A stretch of DNA of 64,000 nt from Arcobacter arenosus (GCF_005771535.1 NZ_VANU01000003.1:1-64000), one strand, 5' to 3'; numbered from the stretch's first letter, positions 8,954 through 18,674 are shown. Notes: a model not told the origin generated them from the sequence alone. Made by a program: numbers and translations.

Positions 8954-9709
8954 TTATAAATATAATTCAATATTCTTTTTAAAATTTTTTAGGAACTCAG
9001 GTTCATTTAGATTTAAGCCATTATTTTTTATTGCAGCTCTTACAATATTCTTTGAAAATTCTGGCATTGAGTTATCATTTAAGTACAAAGATACATCAAT
9101 CCATTTTGCTTCTTCAATCTCATTAATATCTTGTATATTAATATCAAAACTTAATGGTTTTGCTAAACAAGCAATATATAAATTTGATTTATGAAATTGA
9201 TGGGGATATAAATGACTTATTGAGATTACAGATTTAAACTCTATTTTTATACCAGTTTCTTCAAAAACTTCTCTAATACAAGCTTGGGAAATCATCTCTT
9301 TATTATCTATATGCCCACCTGGGAGTTTAAATACCTTTGAATAGAGCTTTTCTTTTATCACTAAAAGTTCATTTTTTTCATTTATTACAACTGCCCCAAC
9401 ACCTAAGGTATGGTTTGCTGCCGTTGGAATAATTGAGTTTTCTTTTAATCTTTTTACAACTAATACATAGTTTTCATCACAAGAGTGGAAGAAAAAACCA
9501 TTTTTAGTTGCAATTGGTATAAAATCTGATTTTGAAATATCGATATATATCCAAATCAAATTTCTTCTTTTTATAGTTTGTTTTATTAACAAATTTAAAT
9601 TTTTTTCAAACTCTTCTTTTGAGTTTGGTAATGATTCTATCTCTATTGTTATTCCATTATATGGGTCTAAAATAGTTTTAAAACACCCAATAATCTCAAC
9701 TGATTCCAA
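8954..9709 (-). CDS. Nudix hydrolase, NUDT6-like with N-terminal pre-Nudix domain
   Basis: The Nudix box is complete: G132-HIDNK-E138-MISQACI-RE-VFEE-TGI, within residues 132-154, giving the loop-helix-loop metal site that hydrolyses nucleoside diphosphates linked to another moiety. The ~90 residues before it (from VEIIGCFKT to YVLVVKRL) match the GNAT-like pre-Nudix domain of NUDT6-type proteins. The C-terminal ~60 residues are helical. The substrate is not predictable. It lies 8 bp downstream of the LysE-type gene on the same strand, so it probably belongs to the transporter operon running from 13490 to 8954. Confidence 0.8.
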   Translation of the reverse strand: MESVEIIGCFKTILDPYNGITIEIESLPNSKEEFEKNLNLLIKQTIKRRNLIWIYIDISKSDFIPIATKNGFFFHSCDENYVLVVKRLKENSIIPTAANHTLGVGAVVINEKNELLVIKEKLYSKVFKLPGGHIDNKEMISQACIREVFEETGIKIEFKSVISISHLYPHQFHKSNLYIACLAKPLSFDINIQDINEIEEAKWIDVSLYLNDNSMPEFSKNIVRAAIKNNGLNLNEPEFLKNFKKNIELYL

Positions 9710-9717
9710 AATTTATC

Positions 9718-10335
9718 CTATTTAATTAAATCAATTAAAGAAAATGCTATAAATAGCATAAATATTCCAATTGTAATATCAAGTATTTTCCATGTTATAG
9801 GCTTTTTAAATAAGGGAATTAAAACCCTAGCTCCAAAACCTAAAGTTGAAAACCAAATTGCTGAAGCACTTACAGCACCTAAAAGAAAATACAATTTCAT
9901 ACTTGATTCAATATTAGCACCAATTCCACCAATTAAAAGTACTGTATCTAAATATGTATGTGGATTTAAATAAGTAAATACAAAAAGCATTGTAAGTACT
10001 TCTCTAATAGGATTCGTTTTAACATTATCATCTATTTGTAATGATTCATTTTTAAAAGCACTTTTAAAAGATTTAAAAGCGTAAAAGCATAAGAAAACAA
10101 TCCCAAAAATAGCAATACTATTTATAAAAATTTGTTTTCCTTGGATAAAAAACCCTAGTCCTAAAACACCTGCACTTATAAGTATAAAATCTGAAAAAGT
10201 ACAAAATAAAACTGCTTTTAAAACATGTTGTCTTAAAAGTCCTAGTTTTAGTACATAAGCATTTTGAGCACCTATTGCAACTATTAAAGAAAAGGTTACA
10301 ATAAAACCTTTTATCAGGATATCAATCTCACTCAT
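9718..10335 (-). CDS. LysE/ArgO family amino acid exporter
   Basis: A 205-residue inner-membrane protein with about six hydrophobic segments. The N-terminal GFIVTFSLIVAIGAQNAYVLKLG is the LysE/ArgO signature, and the segment YLNPHTYLDTVLLIG carries the second conserved motif (NPH.YLD). ArgO-type members export arginine, lysine or related amino acids by proton motive force. The start overlaps the marC-like gene by 4 bp. Its position behind a polar amino acid importer suggests balancing of the same amino acid pool (inference). Confidence 0.88.
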   Translation of the reverse strand: MSEIDILIKGFIVTFSLIVAIGAQNAYVLKLGLLRQHVLKAVLFCTFSDFILISAGVLGLGFFIQGKQIFINSIAIFGIVFLCFYAFKSFKSAFKNESLQIDDNVKTNPIREVLTMLFVFTYLNPHTYLDTVLLIGGIGANIESSMKLYFLLGAVSASAIWFSTLGFGARVLIPLFKKPITWKILDITIGIFMLFIAFSLIDLIK

Positions 10336-10952
10336 AGATAGCTTTTCCCTAAGTGAACAACCCCTGAGATTATAAATTGAACTGCAATAGCCCCTACAAT
10401 AAGTCCCATAAGTTTTGTAATAATATTTTGACCTGTTAATCCTAAATATTTTTTAATATAAATTGAATTTTTCAAGATTACATAAAACAATAAAGCATTT
10501 ACACAAAAAGCAGAAATGATTGATAAAACATCTAAAAAAGTTTCTGCTTGGTGTTTAAAAATTACAATAGTTGTAAAAAGTCCTGTCCCAAAAGCAATTG
10601 GAATACCAATGGGTATTACAGCTAACTCTTCATCATTTTTTGTTTCATCATCTTTTTTAGTTTCGCCACTTCCACTAACCATTGATATTGCCATTAAAAG
10701 TAAGATTATTCCACCCATAACTTTTAATGAATCTTCACCTATACCAAATAGTTTTAAAACTAAATCACCGGTTATTAAAACAACAGTAAATGCAATTAAA
10801 ATAGTAAATGTAGATTTCTTTGCAATTGTAGAAATTTGACTTTTTGTGATGTTTGTACTTAAAAGAGATAGTGCTATTGCACTAACTCCTATTGGGTCCA
10901 TAATAGCAAAGAAAGTAATACTTTGTTGAAGAAAATTTTGAATAAGTTCCAA
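10332..10952 (-). CDS. MarC family integral membrane protein
   Basis: 206 residues with six predicted hydrophobic segments; the opening FFAIMDPIGVSAIALSLL is the MarC/NAAT family signature, repeated in degenerate form near IPIGIPIAFGTG in the second half. The family was once linked to multiple antibiotic resistance, but its function is unsettled; archaeal members move neutral amino acids. The start is TTG at 10952, directly against the permease stop codon, with GGTGGA inside the end of the permease gene as ribosome site. A charged loop GSGETKKDDETKNDEE near 95-110 separates the halves. Confidence 0.85.
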   Translation of the reverse strand: MELIQNFLQQSITFFAIMDPIGVSAIALSLLSTNITKSQISTIAKKSTFTILIAFTVVLITGDLVLKLFGIGEDSLKVMGGIILLLMAISMVSGSGETKKDDETKNDEELAVIPIGIPIAFGTGLFTTIVIFKHQAETFLDVLSIISAFCVNALLFYVILKNSIYIKKYLGLTGQNIITKLMGLIVGAIAVQFIISGVVHLGKSYL

Positions 10953-11918
10953 TTAACTCATTCCACCTTTTGCTTGCATATTTTTTTCTATTCTATGACC
11001 AATGAAACTTAAAACAGATGTAATACATAAATATAAAAGAGCAACTACAATCCATGTTTCAAAGGGAGAAAAGGTATTTGCAACAATCTCTTTACCAACT
11101 TTTGTTAAGTCTGTAATTGATATAACAGAAACTAAAGATGAATCTTTTACAAGTGCAATCATCTCACCTACAAGTGTTGGTAAAGCCCTTTTAAAAGCTT
11201 GTGGTAAGATAATATAACGCATAGCTTGAAAATTTGAAATACCAAGTGATCTTGCAGCTTCAAGTTGCCCTTTATCAATAGATTGAATAGCACCCCTTAA
11301 AATCTCTGCCATATAAGCACCAAAGAAAATACCAAGAGAAAGTACCCCTGCTACAAATCTTTCTAATTCAAATATATTTGCAACTATAAAATAAAATAGA
11401 AATATTTGAACAAGTAATGGTGTACCCCTAACAACTGTAATATAAACAGTTGCAATACTTCGTAAAAAGCTTAAAGAAGATAATTTCATAAAAGCAACAA
11501 TAATACCTATAAAAAAAGTTAGAATAGCTGAAAAAAATGAAATTTTTAAAGTAACCCAAAGACCATTTAATATAGGACCTGCTTTAGTTTCCTTTTTTGA
11601 AGCAATATAATCATATTGATAGATATTGTCTCCAACTTTATATTCAAATGAAAAACTACTATCCAATTTAGGTAAAGCTACTTTCTCGTCACCATCTAAA
11701 AAATATTTACCATCTTCTAATACTAGTTTTCCATCTATTGGTGCTTCTACATTAGTAATCTCTTCATATGCAAAATATTTAGGAACAGAATTCCATTTCC
11801 AAACATAATTCATATTTGAAGCTGCTACATAAAAGAAATATCCTACTGCGATATAAAACACTAGGGCAATTAAATGCCCTGTGTTTTTATTTTGTGTCCA
11901 TGATTGTTTTTTAGCCAT
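10953..11918 (-). CDS. Polar amino acid ABC transporter, permease
   Basis: The permease domain occupies the C-terminal ~200 residues: TMs starting at GLWVTLKISFFSAILTFF and the EAA loop EAARSLGISNFQAMRYIILPQA, which contacts the ATPase. HisM/GlnP-type permeases are usually near 220 residues; this one has 321 because a first TM (about 13-30) is followed by an approximately 75-residue non-membrane insert (about 38-115) before the normal domain. That insert should lie outside the membrane. The gene is between the binding-protein gene (3 bp upstream) and marC (0 bp downstream), clearly one operon. Confidence 0.92.
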   Translation of the reverse strand: MAKKQSWTQNKNTGHLIALVFYIAVGYFFYVAASNMNYVWKWNSVPKYFAYEEITNVEAPIDGKLVLEDGKYFLDGDEKVALPKLDSSFSFEYKVGDNIYQYDYIASKKETKAGPILNGLWVTLKISFFSAILTFFIGIIVAFMKLSSLSFLRSIATVYITVVRGTPLLVQIFLFYFIVANIFELERFVAGVLSLGIFFGAYMAEILRGAIQSIDKGQLEAARSLGISNFQAMRYIILPQAFKRALPTLVGEMIALVKDSSLVSVISITDLTKVGKEIVANTFSPFETWIVVALLYLCITSVLSFIGHRIEKNMQAKGGMS

Positions 11919-11921
11919 GAA

Positions 11922-12731
11922 TTATTGAACTCTTTTTAACCAATCAGTATCTCTTAGCCATTTTTGATTTAAGTTATCGTAGAAACCAACAACTTTATCT
12001 TCTTTTACTTGTCTTAAGAAATTATTTAACCAGTTAAGAAAATCTGGGTCACCTTTTCTAATAGCCCATCCTAATGGTTCATATGTTAATGGTGCATCTA
12101 AGTGAACTAATTTACCCTTACCTTTATCACTCATAAATAAAATGTTATAAGGTTGGTCATAAACAAAAGCGTCAGCTTTACCATTTAATACTTCTGCAGC
12201 AGCATCAGCTTCAGTTTCAAAAGTTACAATTTTTGCATTTTTAAAGAATTTTTTTGTAGCAATTTCACCAGTTACACCAAGTTTTGTAACAATTGTATAT
12301 TCTGGTTTATCTAAATCTTTAGCAGTTTTAGCTGGAAGACCTTTTTTCATTAAAATAGTTTGTCCTACAACAACATATGGATCAGCAAAGTTAATTTTTA
12401 AATTTCTTTGTTGAGTAATTGTCATACCAGACATGATAATATCACATTTACCAGTAACTAATGCAGCAATAATACCATCCCAAGCAGTTGGAAGAAGATT
12501 TAATTTAACTCCCATATCTTTAGCCATTCTTTTAGCCATATCTACATCATAACCAATGATTCTACCTTTTTTGTCTTTCATTTCAAAAGGCATATAACCT
12601 GGTTCTAAACATACTTGTAATTCACCTCTTTGAAGAATCTGGTTTAATGTAGACTTCTTCCATAAATTTATGTCATCAGCAAATAAATTTGCCGTAACAA
12701 ACACCATAAGTGCTAAGATTAATTTTTTCAC
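11922..12731 (-). CDS. Polar amino acid ABC transporter, periplasmic binding protein
   Basis: A family 3 solute-binding protein of 269 residues with a signal peptide ending near LFA-DD (about 18). The family signature is present as GYDVDMAKRMAKDMG, preceded by CLEPGYMPFEMKDK, and the ligand-binding Asp-rich region DIIMSGMTIT follows. It delivers a polar amino acid to the permease next door. The two Cys (one in LQVCLEPG, one in GKCDIIMSG) could form a disulfide. Which amino acid is bound cannot be told. Confidence 0.92.
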   Translation of the reverse strand: MKKLILALMVFVTANLFADDINLWKKSTLNQILQRGELQVCLEPGYMPFEMKDKKGRIIGYDVDMAKRMAKDMGVKLNLLPTAWDGIIAALVTGKCDIIMSGMTITQQRNLKINFADPYVVVGQTILMKKGLPAKTAKDLDKPEYTIVTKLGVTGEIATKKFFKNAKIVTFETEADAAAEVLNGKADAFVYDQPYNILFMSDKGKGKLVHLDAPLTYEPLGWAIRKGDPDFLNWLNNFLRQVKEDKVVGFYDNLNQKWLRDTDWLKRVQ

Positions 12732-12746
12732 ATTTACTCCTTAATA

Positions 12747-13490
12747 TTAGTGTGTTAAAATTTCTTTTAAAAAGTTTTTTGCCCTATCAGATTTTGGGTT
12801 CTCAAAAAATGCTTTTGGTGTATTCTCTTCAACAATTACACCATGATCCATAAATACAATTCTATCCCCTACTTCTTTAGCAAATCCCATTTCATGCGTT
12901 ACACATACAATAGTAAATTTTTCTTTTGCTAAATCTTTCATAACTGATAATACATCTCCAATTGTTTCAGGGTCTAAAGCTGATGTTGGTTCATCAAATA
13001 AAATCACTTTAGGTTTCATAGCAAGACTTCTTGCAATTGCAACTCTTTGTTTTTGCCCACCAGATAAATCTGCTGGATATGAATTAGCTTTATCAGATAA
13101 CTTAACTTTTTTTAAAAGTGACATTGCAATTTTTTCAGCTTCATCTTTTTTTACATTTTTTACTAACCCAGGGGCTAAAGTAATATTTTCTAATATAGTA
13201 AGATGGGGAAAAAGATTAAAATGTTGAAATACCATACCAACTTCACTTCTTATTGATTGCATATTTTTCTTGCTTGCATGAATATCAATATCATCAACAA
13301 TAATAGTTCCATCATCAATATCTTCAAGACCATTAATACATCTAATTAATGTAGATTTACCTGATCCAGATGGTCCACATACAACCACAATTTCACCTTG
13401 TTTTACGTAGAAGTTGATATTTTTAAGAACATGAAAATCATCATAAAACTTATTGATTTTTTCCATATTTATAATATTGTTATTACTCAT
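12747..13490 (-). CDS. Polar amino acid ABC transporter, ATP-binding protein
   Basis: A GlnQ/HisP-type ATPase of 247 residues. Walker A is GPSGSGKST (near 39-47), the signature is [16 protein letters not shown], Walker B is [12 protein letters not shown], and the switch His is in [14 protein letters not shown]. It is first in the operon ATPase–binding protein–permease–marC–lysE–Nudix. The 144-bp gap to the divergent EamA gene holds both promoters. Confidence 0.95.
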   Translation of the reverse strand: MSNNNIINMEKINKFYDDFHVLKNINFYVKQGEIVVVCGPSGSGKSTLIRCINGLEDIDDGTIIVDDIDIHASKKNMQSIRSEVGMVFQHFNLFPHLTILENITLAPGLVKNVKKDEAEKIAMSLLKKVKLSDKANSYPADLSGGQKQRVAIARSLAMKPKVILFDEPTSALDPETIGDVLSVMKDLAKEKFTIVCVTHEMGFAKEVGDRIVFMDHGVIVEENTPKAFFENPKSDRAKNFLKEILTH

Positions 13491-13634
13491 AGTCTCTCTT
13501 TTTTAAGTCTCAAAGTTATTATATTATAACAATTACAATTAATCTAAAATATAAATGTGTAACAATTATACAATTTTTGTGAAATTTTTATCTTCTTTTA
13601 AATATAATCCTTTCTTTTAAAATAGGAGATATTA

Positions 13635-14513
13635 TTGACAAAAAGTAAATTACTTGAATTTCGTGCAGATTTTCTTTTATTAACTGTCGCAATTGCTTGG
13701 GGTGTAACTTTTTTAATGGTTCAAGATGCTATTAAAACTGTTCCAGTTTATGCTTTTTTGTTTTACAGATTTTCACTTGCTACAATATTAATGGGAATAA
13801 TCGCCTTTAAATTTTTTAAAACAATAAATAAAGAAACTATTCTTTTTGGAATAATTTTAGGATTTTTTTTATTTGGAGGTTTTGCTACACAAACCTTTGG
13901 TTTAGCATATACTAAAAGTTCTATTATTGCTTTTTTAACCGGACTTAATGTAATTATTGTACCGTTTATTGCCTATGTAATATTTAAACAACATGTTAGA
14001 CCTATGGTTTTTATAGGCTCTTTATTAGCAGTAGCAGGTTTATATTTATTAACTATGAGTGGTGAGTTAAGTCTTGCATTTGGTGAAGCTTTAGGTTTGA
14101 TATGTGCAGTATTTTTTGCCTTACAAATTGCCTATACAGATATTTTTTCAAAAAAAGTAAATGTCTTTTTATTAGTTTTTTTCCAATTTTTAACGGTATC
14201 AATTCTATCTTTAGTTTTTTCACTATTTGTTGATGATGTTACTTTTAATGTAGGATTAGATTATACATTTTTAAAAGCATTAATAATCACTGCAATATTT
14301 GCAACTGTTTATGCTTTTTTAATCCAAACATATATGCAACAATTTACAACTCCAACTAAAACAGCAATAATATTTACAATGGAACCTGTAAGTGCAGGAT
14401 TTTTTGGTTATTTTGTTGGTAATGAGTTATTAACAATGACACAAATCTTTGGCGCAACATTAATCATATTTGCTGTTTTATTAGCAGAGATAAAATTTAA
14501 AAGAAGTAAATAA
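13635..14513 (+). CDS. EamA/DMT family transporter
   Basis: A 292-residue drug/metabolite transporter with ten hydrophobic segments and two EamA repeats (about 12-140 and 150-285). The first repeat opens LLTVAIAWGVTFLMVQDA and the second carries the end motif FTMEPVSAGFFGYFVGNE, which is typical (MEPV). The start is TTG at 13635 with TAGGAG 5-6 nt upstream. Substrate unknown; such proteins commonly export amino acids or their derivatives. It is divergent from the amino acid ABC operon. Confidence 0.88.
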   Translation: MTKSKLLEFRADFLLLTVAIAWGVTFLMVQDAIKTVPVYAFLFYRFSLATILMGIIAFKFFKTINKETILFGIILGFFLFGGFATQTFGLAYTKSSIIAFLTGLNVIIVPFIAYVIFKQHVRPMVFIGSLLAVAGLYLLTMSGELSLAFGEALGLICAVFFALQIAYTDIFSKKVNVFLLVFFQFLTVSILSLVFSLFVDDVTFNVGLDYTFLKALIITAIFATVYAFLIQTYMQQFTTPTKTAIIFTMEPVSAGFFGYFVGNELLTMTQIFGATLIIFAVLLAEIKFKRSK

Positions 14514-14542
14514 ACTAAAATAGATTTCTCTATTTTAGTTTA
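14511..14542. terminator. Bidirectional terminator between eamA and the alcohol dehydrogenase
   Basis: A 13-bp stem (TAAACTAAAATAG with CTATTTTAGTTTA) and a 6-nt loop lie between convergent genes; the left arm includes the end of the EamA stop codon. Confidence 0.75.
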
Positions 14543-14546
14543 AAGT

Positions 14547-15713
14547 TTAAAAATCAACCTCTTTTTTATAATAAGTACATATAAAAAGTTTTTTCATCTT
14601 TTCATCATCAATCTCTCTAGGATTTGCCCCTGTACAAGCATCTAATACGGCATTATGAGATATAAACTCTAAATGTTCATTAAATTCACTCTCTTCTATT
14701 CCATACTCTTGCATAGAATGCGGAATATCTAATTTATTATTTAAGTCATCTATTAAAGCAATAAAAGAATCAACTAACTCTTCTTTAGTTTTTCCTTCTA
14801 ATTCTAAATATCTTGCAATATCTGCATATCTATCTTCACATGCTTTTCTATTATATGAAATAACATAAGGTAAAAATATTGCATTTGCACATCCATGGGG
14901 AATTCCAAATACTGCTCCAACTTTATGAGCCATTGAATGGGTTATACCAAGTAAAGCATTTGAAAAAGCCATTCCTGCTAGACATTGTGCTTCATGCATA
15001 ATCTCTTTTGCTTCTTCATTATCATTATATGAATCAACTAAACTTTTCTTTATCATAGCCAAAGCTTTTAAAGCTAATGGATCGGAAAAATTACTATGTA
15101 ATGCTGCAACATATGCTTCTGTTGCATGGGTCAAAGCATCCATACCTGTATGAGCTATAAGTTTTTTTGGCATAGTTTTTGCAATATTAGGGTCAATTAT
15201 TGCAATATCAGGAGTAATATTAAAATCTGCCAAAGGATATTTTATCTTCTCTTTATAATCAGTAATTACTGAAAAAGCTGTTACTTCTGTTGCAGTACCA
15301 CTTGTTGAAGGGATAGCAACAAAGATTGCTTTTTGTCTTAATGTTGGTAAATTAAAAGGAATAACTGCTTCTTTAAAAGTAAAGTCAGGATATTCATAAA
15401 ATATCCACATAGCTTTTGCTGCATCAATAGCTGAACCACCACCAATTGATACAATAATATCAGGTTCAAAATTAAGCATTTTTTTTGCTCCATCCATTAC
15501 TGTATCAACTCCAGGATCAGGTTCAACCCCTTCTATTGTTTCAACTTCTAAACCTGCTTGTTTTAAGTAATCTATAGTTTTATCAAGAAAACCAAACTTC
15601 TTCATAGAACTTCCACCCGTAACAACTATTGCTTTTTTACCTTTTAAATTTTTTAATTCTTCTAAAGAGCCTGCACCATGGTATATATCTCTTGGTAAAG
15701 TAAAACGTAACAT
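14547..15713 (-). CDS. Iron-containing alcohol dehydrogenase
   Basis: A 388-residue group III dehydrogenase, NAD(P)-dependent. The dinucleotide site is seen as SIGGGSAIDAAKAM near 89-102. Metal ligands fit D192 and H196 (TGMDALTHATEAY), H259 (GITHSMAHKVGA) and H273 (FGIPHGCAN), the family pattern. It oxidises or reduces short-chain alcohols/aldehydes; substrate preference is not evident. It is monocistronic, with a GGAGGATAA leader before ATG. A possible partner in the alcohol/aldehyde metabolism coded at the right end is inference only. Confidence 0.93.
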   Translation of the reverse strand: MLRFTLPRDIYHGAGSLEELKNLKGKKAIVVTGGSSMKKFGFLDKTIDYLKQAGLEVETIEGVEPDPGVDTVMDGAKKMLNFEPDIIVSIGGGSAIDAAKAMWIFYEYPDFTFKEAVIPFNLPTLRQKAIFVAIPSTSGTATEVTAFSVITDYKEKIKYPLADFNITPDIAIIDPNIAKTMPKKLIAHTGMDALTHATEAYVAALHSNFSDPLALKALAMIKKSLVDSYNDNEEAKEIMHEAQCLAGMAFSNALLGITHSMAHKVGAVFGIPHGCANAIFLPYVISYNRKACEDRYADIARYLELEGKTKEELVDSFIALIDDLNNKLDIPHSMQEYGIEESEFNEHLEFISHNAVLDACTGANPREIDDEKMKKLFICTYYKKEVDF

Positions 15714-15863
15714 TTATTTATCCTCCTTATAATTAATATAAGAGTATTATATCTTAATTTTAATTTAATTTAAATATTTAATACCATTATTTTATAAATA
15801 AAAATGCTTTGTTATTGCGACTATTTGGTAATATAATTTCTAAAATACTTTTAGGAGTTATGC

Positions 15864-16976
15864 ATGGAAAAAATTTTATATATTACAGACCAAGATGAAT
15901 ATACAGATCACAGTTTTATAGGCCCACTTTTTGAAAAATATTTAAAAGAGTTTTATGAAGTTAATATTGTATATTTTAGTGAATTTAAAGCGGAGTTTGA
16001 AAAAAAAGATGAACATAGATTTATTTTACCCATTGCAAGAAAAGATAAATCTATACAGGAATTAAATAATAGAGGTATTGATATCTCTTCTTATTCATAT
16101 GTATTTGTTAGAAACTCAGCACAAATACTTAAAAATGTACTTTCTTTAAGTGGTCAATACAATTATAAAGTTGGATATAGACTATCTTTCCCTAAAAGAA
16201 TAGCAAAAATACAAGTAGATGAAGCAAACAATAAATCAAGCTTTCTAGGATATATAAATAATAAACTTTCAACATTTTCTGAAACAAGAATGATAAACCA
16301 ATGTGATATCTTTTTGCCAACTTCAAAAGGGATGCAAGAGGAATATTTTAGTGGCGTAAATATAAAAACTTTTATTTGTCCACCAGCAATAGACCCAGAA
16401 GTTTTACATAAAAATATCCAACATGAAGGGGAAGAAAAAAGATTTTTTTATGCTGGAACATTAGATAAATTAAGAGAATTTGAAACAGTTTTAGAAGCCT
16501 TCAATGAATTAGAAACAACAAACTGGAAACTAACAATATCAACTAAAGATCCAGAATATGCAGTTGATGTAGTTCATAATTATTCAAATATTGCAGCAAA
16601 TGTAGAGATTAACAATGCGAAAACAAAAAAAGAATTATTAGAGTTTATTGCTAAAGCAGATATTGGGATATCAGTTTTACCAGAAATTGCTCTGTTTAAT
16701 ACCTCAACACCAGTTAAAATAATGGATTATTATTCATCTGCTGTTCCATGTATCATGACAAATAATGCAAACAATAATACAATCTTTACAGATGAACATG
16801 ATGCTTGGTTTTGTAAATTTGACAAAGATTCTATAAAAAAGAAACTTGAATATATTATAGGACTTTCAAAAGAAGATGTAGCAAAAGTTGGTGAAAGAGG
16901 TCAAGAAAGACTTCTTGATATTAGAAACTACAAAAGAATTGCTGCTGATTTAGCACACCAATTAAATGTGCTTTAG
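15864..16976 (+). CDS. Glycosyltransferase, GT-B fold
   Basis: A 370-residue protein with the two-domain layout of GT4-type enzymes. The C-terminal half starts at KRFFYAGTLDKLREFETVLEAF, the usual first strand and helix of the donor domain, and continues with ADIGISVLPEIALFNTSTPVKIMDYYSSAVPCIMT, in which the TPVKIMDY part corresponds to the donor-binding E.fG..-type segment (E replaced). Acceptor and donor are unknown. It stands alone, with AGGAG before the start and a terminator behind, outside any recognisable glycan cluster. Confidence 0.75.
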   Translation: MEKILYITDQDEYTDHSFIGPLFEKYLKEFYEVNIVYFSEFKAEFEKKDEHRFILPIARKDKSIQELNNRGIDISSYSYVFVRNSAQILKNVLSLSGQYNYKVGYRLSFPKRIAKIQVDEANNKSSFLGYINNKLSTFSETRMINQCDIFLPTSKGMQEEYFSGVNIKTFICPPAIDPEVLHKNIQHEGEEKRFFYAGTLDKLREFETVLEAFNELETTNWKLTISTKDPEYAVDVVHNYSNIAANVEINNAKTKKELLEFIAKADIGISVLPEIALFNTSTPVKIMDYYSSAVPCIMTNNANNNTIFTDEHDAWFCKFDKDSIKKKLEYIIGLSKEDVAKVGERGQERLLDIRNYKRIAADLAHQLNVL

Positions 16977-16980
16977 TCTA

Positions 16981-17008
16981 TTTAAAAAGGGATATATCCC
17001 TTTTTAAA
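16981..17008. terminator. Bidirectional terminator
   Basis: TTTAAAAAGGGA and TCCCTTTTTAAA form a 12-bp stem with a 4-nt loop, flanked by A/T runs on both strands; it separates the convergent glycosyltransferase and folA. Confidence 0.85.
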
Positions 17009-17012
17009 AAAA

Positions 17013-17555
17013 TTAATCTTTTTTAATCCAAACTTTAAATTTCCAAGCTGGAGTTTTAACACTACCATCTTCATTTAAAATTGCATCATAATCTTTTTGT
17101 TCAGTTAAGTCCCAAGTAGAAAAGTCAATCTCTTTCAAATAAGCATCAGCTTCACCGTCATAATCAACTTCAGATAAATACATTTTATCAACATATGGGA
17201 AAAGTGTTTCATAAATATTTGCTCCACCTATGATAAATAATTCCTCTTCTGCATTAGCACGTGCAAAATTAAATGCTTCTTGAACATCAGAAAAGGTATA
17301 AACGTCATCATGTTTAAATTCACCTCTAGTTAGAACTAATGAAGTTCTATTTGGAAGTGGTTTTCCAACTCCAGAACTACTGTGTTTTGCAGAAATACTA
17401 AGAATAGATTCAAAAGTTTTTCTTCCCATTAATATATGATGACCTGAGGTAATAGCTTTAAAGTTCTTAAAATCTTCTGGAATATGCCAAGGCATCTGAT
17501 TGTTAATACCAATCTTCCAGTTTTTTCCATATGCAACTATCATTGAGATTTTCAT
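17013..17555 (-). CDS. folA: Dihydrofolate reductase
   Basis: FolA reduces dihydrofolate with NADPH and regenerates the cofactor consumed by ThyA. The 180 residues show the opening MKISMIVAYGKNWKIGINNQ, the substrate region MPWHIPEDFKNFK with the catalytic acidic residue, the NADPH site HILMGRKTFESI, and PLPNRTSLVLTR. The C-terminus FKVWIKKD is as expected. It follows thyA by 9 bp and is read from the same transcript. Confidence 0.95.
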   Translation of the reverse strand: MKISMIVAYGKNWKIGINNQMPWHIPEDFKNFKAITSGHHILMGRKTFESILSISAKHSSSGVGKPLPNRTSLVLTRGEFKHDDVYTFSDVQEAFNFARANAEEELFIIGGANIYETLFPYVDKMYLSEVDYDGEADAYLKEIDFSTWDLTEQKDYDAILNEDGSVKTPAWKFKVWIKKD

Positions 17556-17564
17556 TCTTTTTCC

Positions 17565-18428
17565 TTACACAGCCATTACAGCTTTAATTGGTTCATCACA
17601 CTCATAACCAACAAGTTCAAAATCACTCATTTTAAAATTGTTTATATCTTTGATATCTGGATTTATCTTCATAGTTGGTAGTTTATGTGGTGTTCTACTT
17701 AATTGTAAATTTACTTGCTCCATATGATTTGAATAAATATGTGCATCCCCAAAAGTATGTACAAAATCTCCAACTTCTAAATCACAAACTTGAGCAATCA
17801 TCATTGTTAAAAGTGCATAAGAAGCAATATTAAAAGGTACCCCTAAAAATACATCCGCACTTCTTTGATAAAGTTGACAAGATAATTTTCCATCAGCAAC
17901 ATAAAACTGGAAAAAAGTATGGCATGGTGGTAAAGCCATGTTTTCAATCTCAGCTACATTCCATGCATTTAATATAATTCTTCTTGAATCTGGATTTGTT
18001 TTTATTTGATTTATAACATCAGCAAGTTGATCATAAGATTTTCCATTTGCACCTTTCCAACTTCTCCACTGAGCTCCATAAACAGGACCTAATTCTTTTA
18101 TTGTGTCAGTATTTGTATAACCTAAAGCTTTACCTTGAGCATCTGCATTTGCTGTCCAAACTGTATTTTTACCTATAATGTTTGATGCTTTGTCACCATA
18201 ATGAATTTCAGCAAGTCTTCTTTCATCAGTACTACCTTCTATAAACCATAAAAGTTCACTTATGATACCTTTTAAAAAAGTCTTTTTTGTAGTAACTAAT
18301 GGAAAACCTTGGCTTAAATCAAATCTCATTTGATATCCAAAAACTGAAGTTGTTCCTGTTCCTGTTCTATCCTCTTTTGTAGTTCCATTGTCCAAAATAT
18401 ATTGCAGTAAGTCTAAATATTGCTTCAA
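17565..18428 (-). CDS. thyA: Thymidylate synthase
   Basis: ThyA methylates dUMP to dTMP using methylenetetrahydrofolate. Key elements are the N-terminal [17 protein letters not shown], the nucleophile Cys in [13 protein letters not shown], the dUMP-binding Arg segment [20 protein letters not shown], and the C-terminal [14 protein letters not shown]. At 287 residues it is slightly longer than E. coli ThyA (264). Many Campylobacterota use ThyX instead, so thyA-folA together fit an organism with the classical folate route. A terminator separates it from the small unit upstream. Confidence 0.96.
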   Translation of the reverse strand: MKQYLDLLQYILDNGTTKEDRTGTGTTSVFGYQMRFDLSQGFPLVTTKKTFLKGIISELLWFIEGSTDERRLAEIHYGDKASNIIGKNTVWTANADAQGKALGYTNTDTIKELGPVYGAQWRSWKGANGKSYDQLADVINQIKTNPDSRRIILNAWNVAEIENMALPPCHTFFQFYVADGKLSCQLYQRSADVFLGVPFNIASYALLTMMIAQVCDLEVGDFVHTFGDAHIYSNHMEQVNLQLSRTPHKLPTMKINPDIKDINNFKMSDFELVGYECDEPIKAVMAV

Positions 18429-18518
18429 GTTTTTTCCTTGATTTTATTAATTTGAATTGTTTATTGTATTAAAATAATTTGTAAGAGCGGTTTAAGTAGG
18501 AGATAAAATTAAATATTG

Positions 18519-18550
18519 AAAATTCTAAATTTTACGAATAAAATTTAGAA
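18519..18550 (-). terminator. Terminator of the 30-residue peptide gene
   Basis: On the minus strand an 11-bp perfect stem (arms 18540-18550 and 18523-18533) with a 6-nt loop is followed by TTTT at 18519-18522. The peptide's stop codon (18532-18534) lies in the loop/stem junction. It isolates the small gene from thyA. Confidence 0.75.
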
Positions 18551-18624
18551 CCTTCTGATAACATCATTGCAACTAATGTAGCAAGTGTAAAACTATAAAC
18601 TACAATTCCAATAAATTTTTTCAT
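18532..18624 (-). CDS. 30-residue single-span membrane peptide under TetR-type operators
   Basis: An ATG at 18622-18624 follows AAAGGA with good spacing and opens 30 codons: MKKFIGIVVYSFTLATLVAM then MLSEGSKFYS. The layout is a basic N-terminus, an 18-20-residue hydrophobic stretch (4-22) and a short polar tail, as in small regulatory membrane proteins. It could also read as a signal-peptide-like remnant, but it has its own consensus promoter, three operators and a terminator, so expression is well supported. I do not recognise a family. Confidence 0.6.
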   Translation of the reverse strand: MKKFIGIVVYSFTLATLVAMMLSEGSKFYS

Positions 18625-18658
18625 GGCATATCCTTTTAAAATTGTTTTCATAAAGCTC

Positions 18659-18674
18659 TTGACTAACCAGTCAA
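18659..18674. promoter_or_regulatory. TetR-type operator, copy 1
   Basis: TTGACTAACCAGTCAA: perfect 6-bp arms around a 4-bp spacer. Proximal to the peptide start, within its leader. Same design as copies 2 and 3. Confidence 0.65.
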
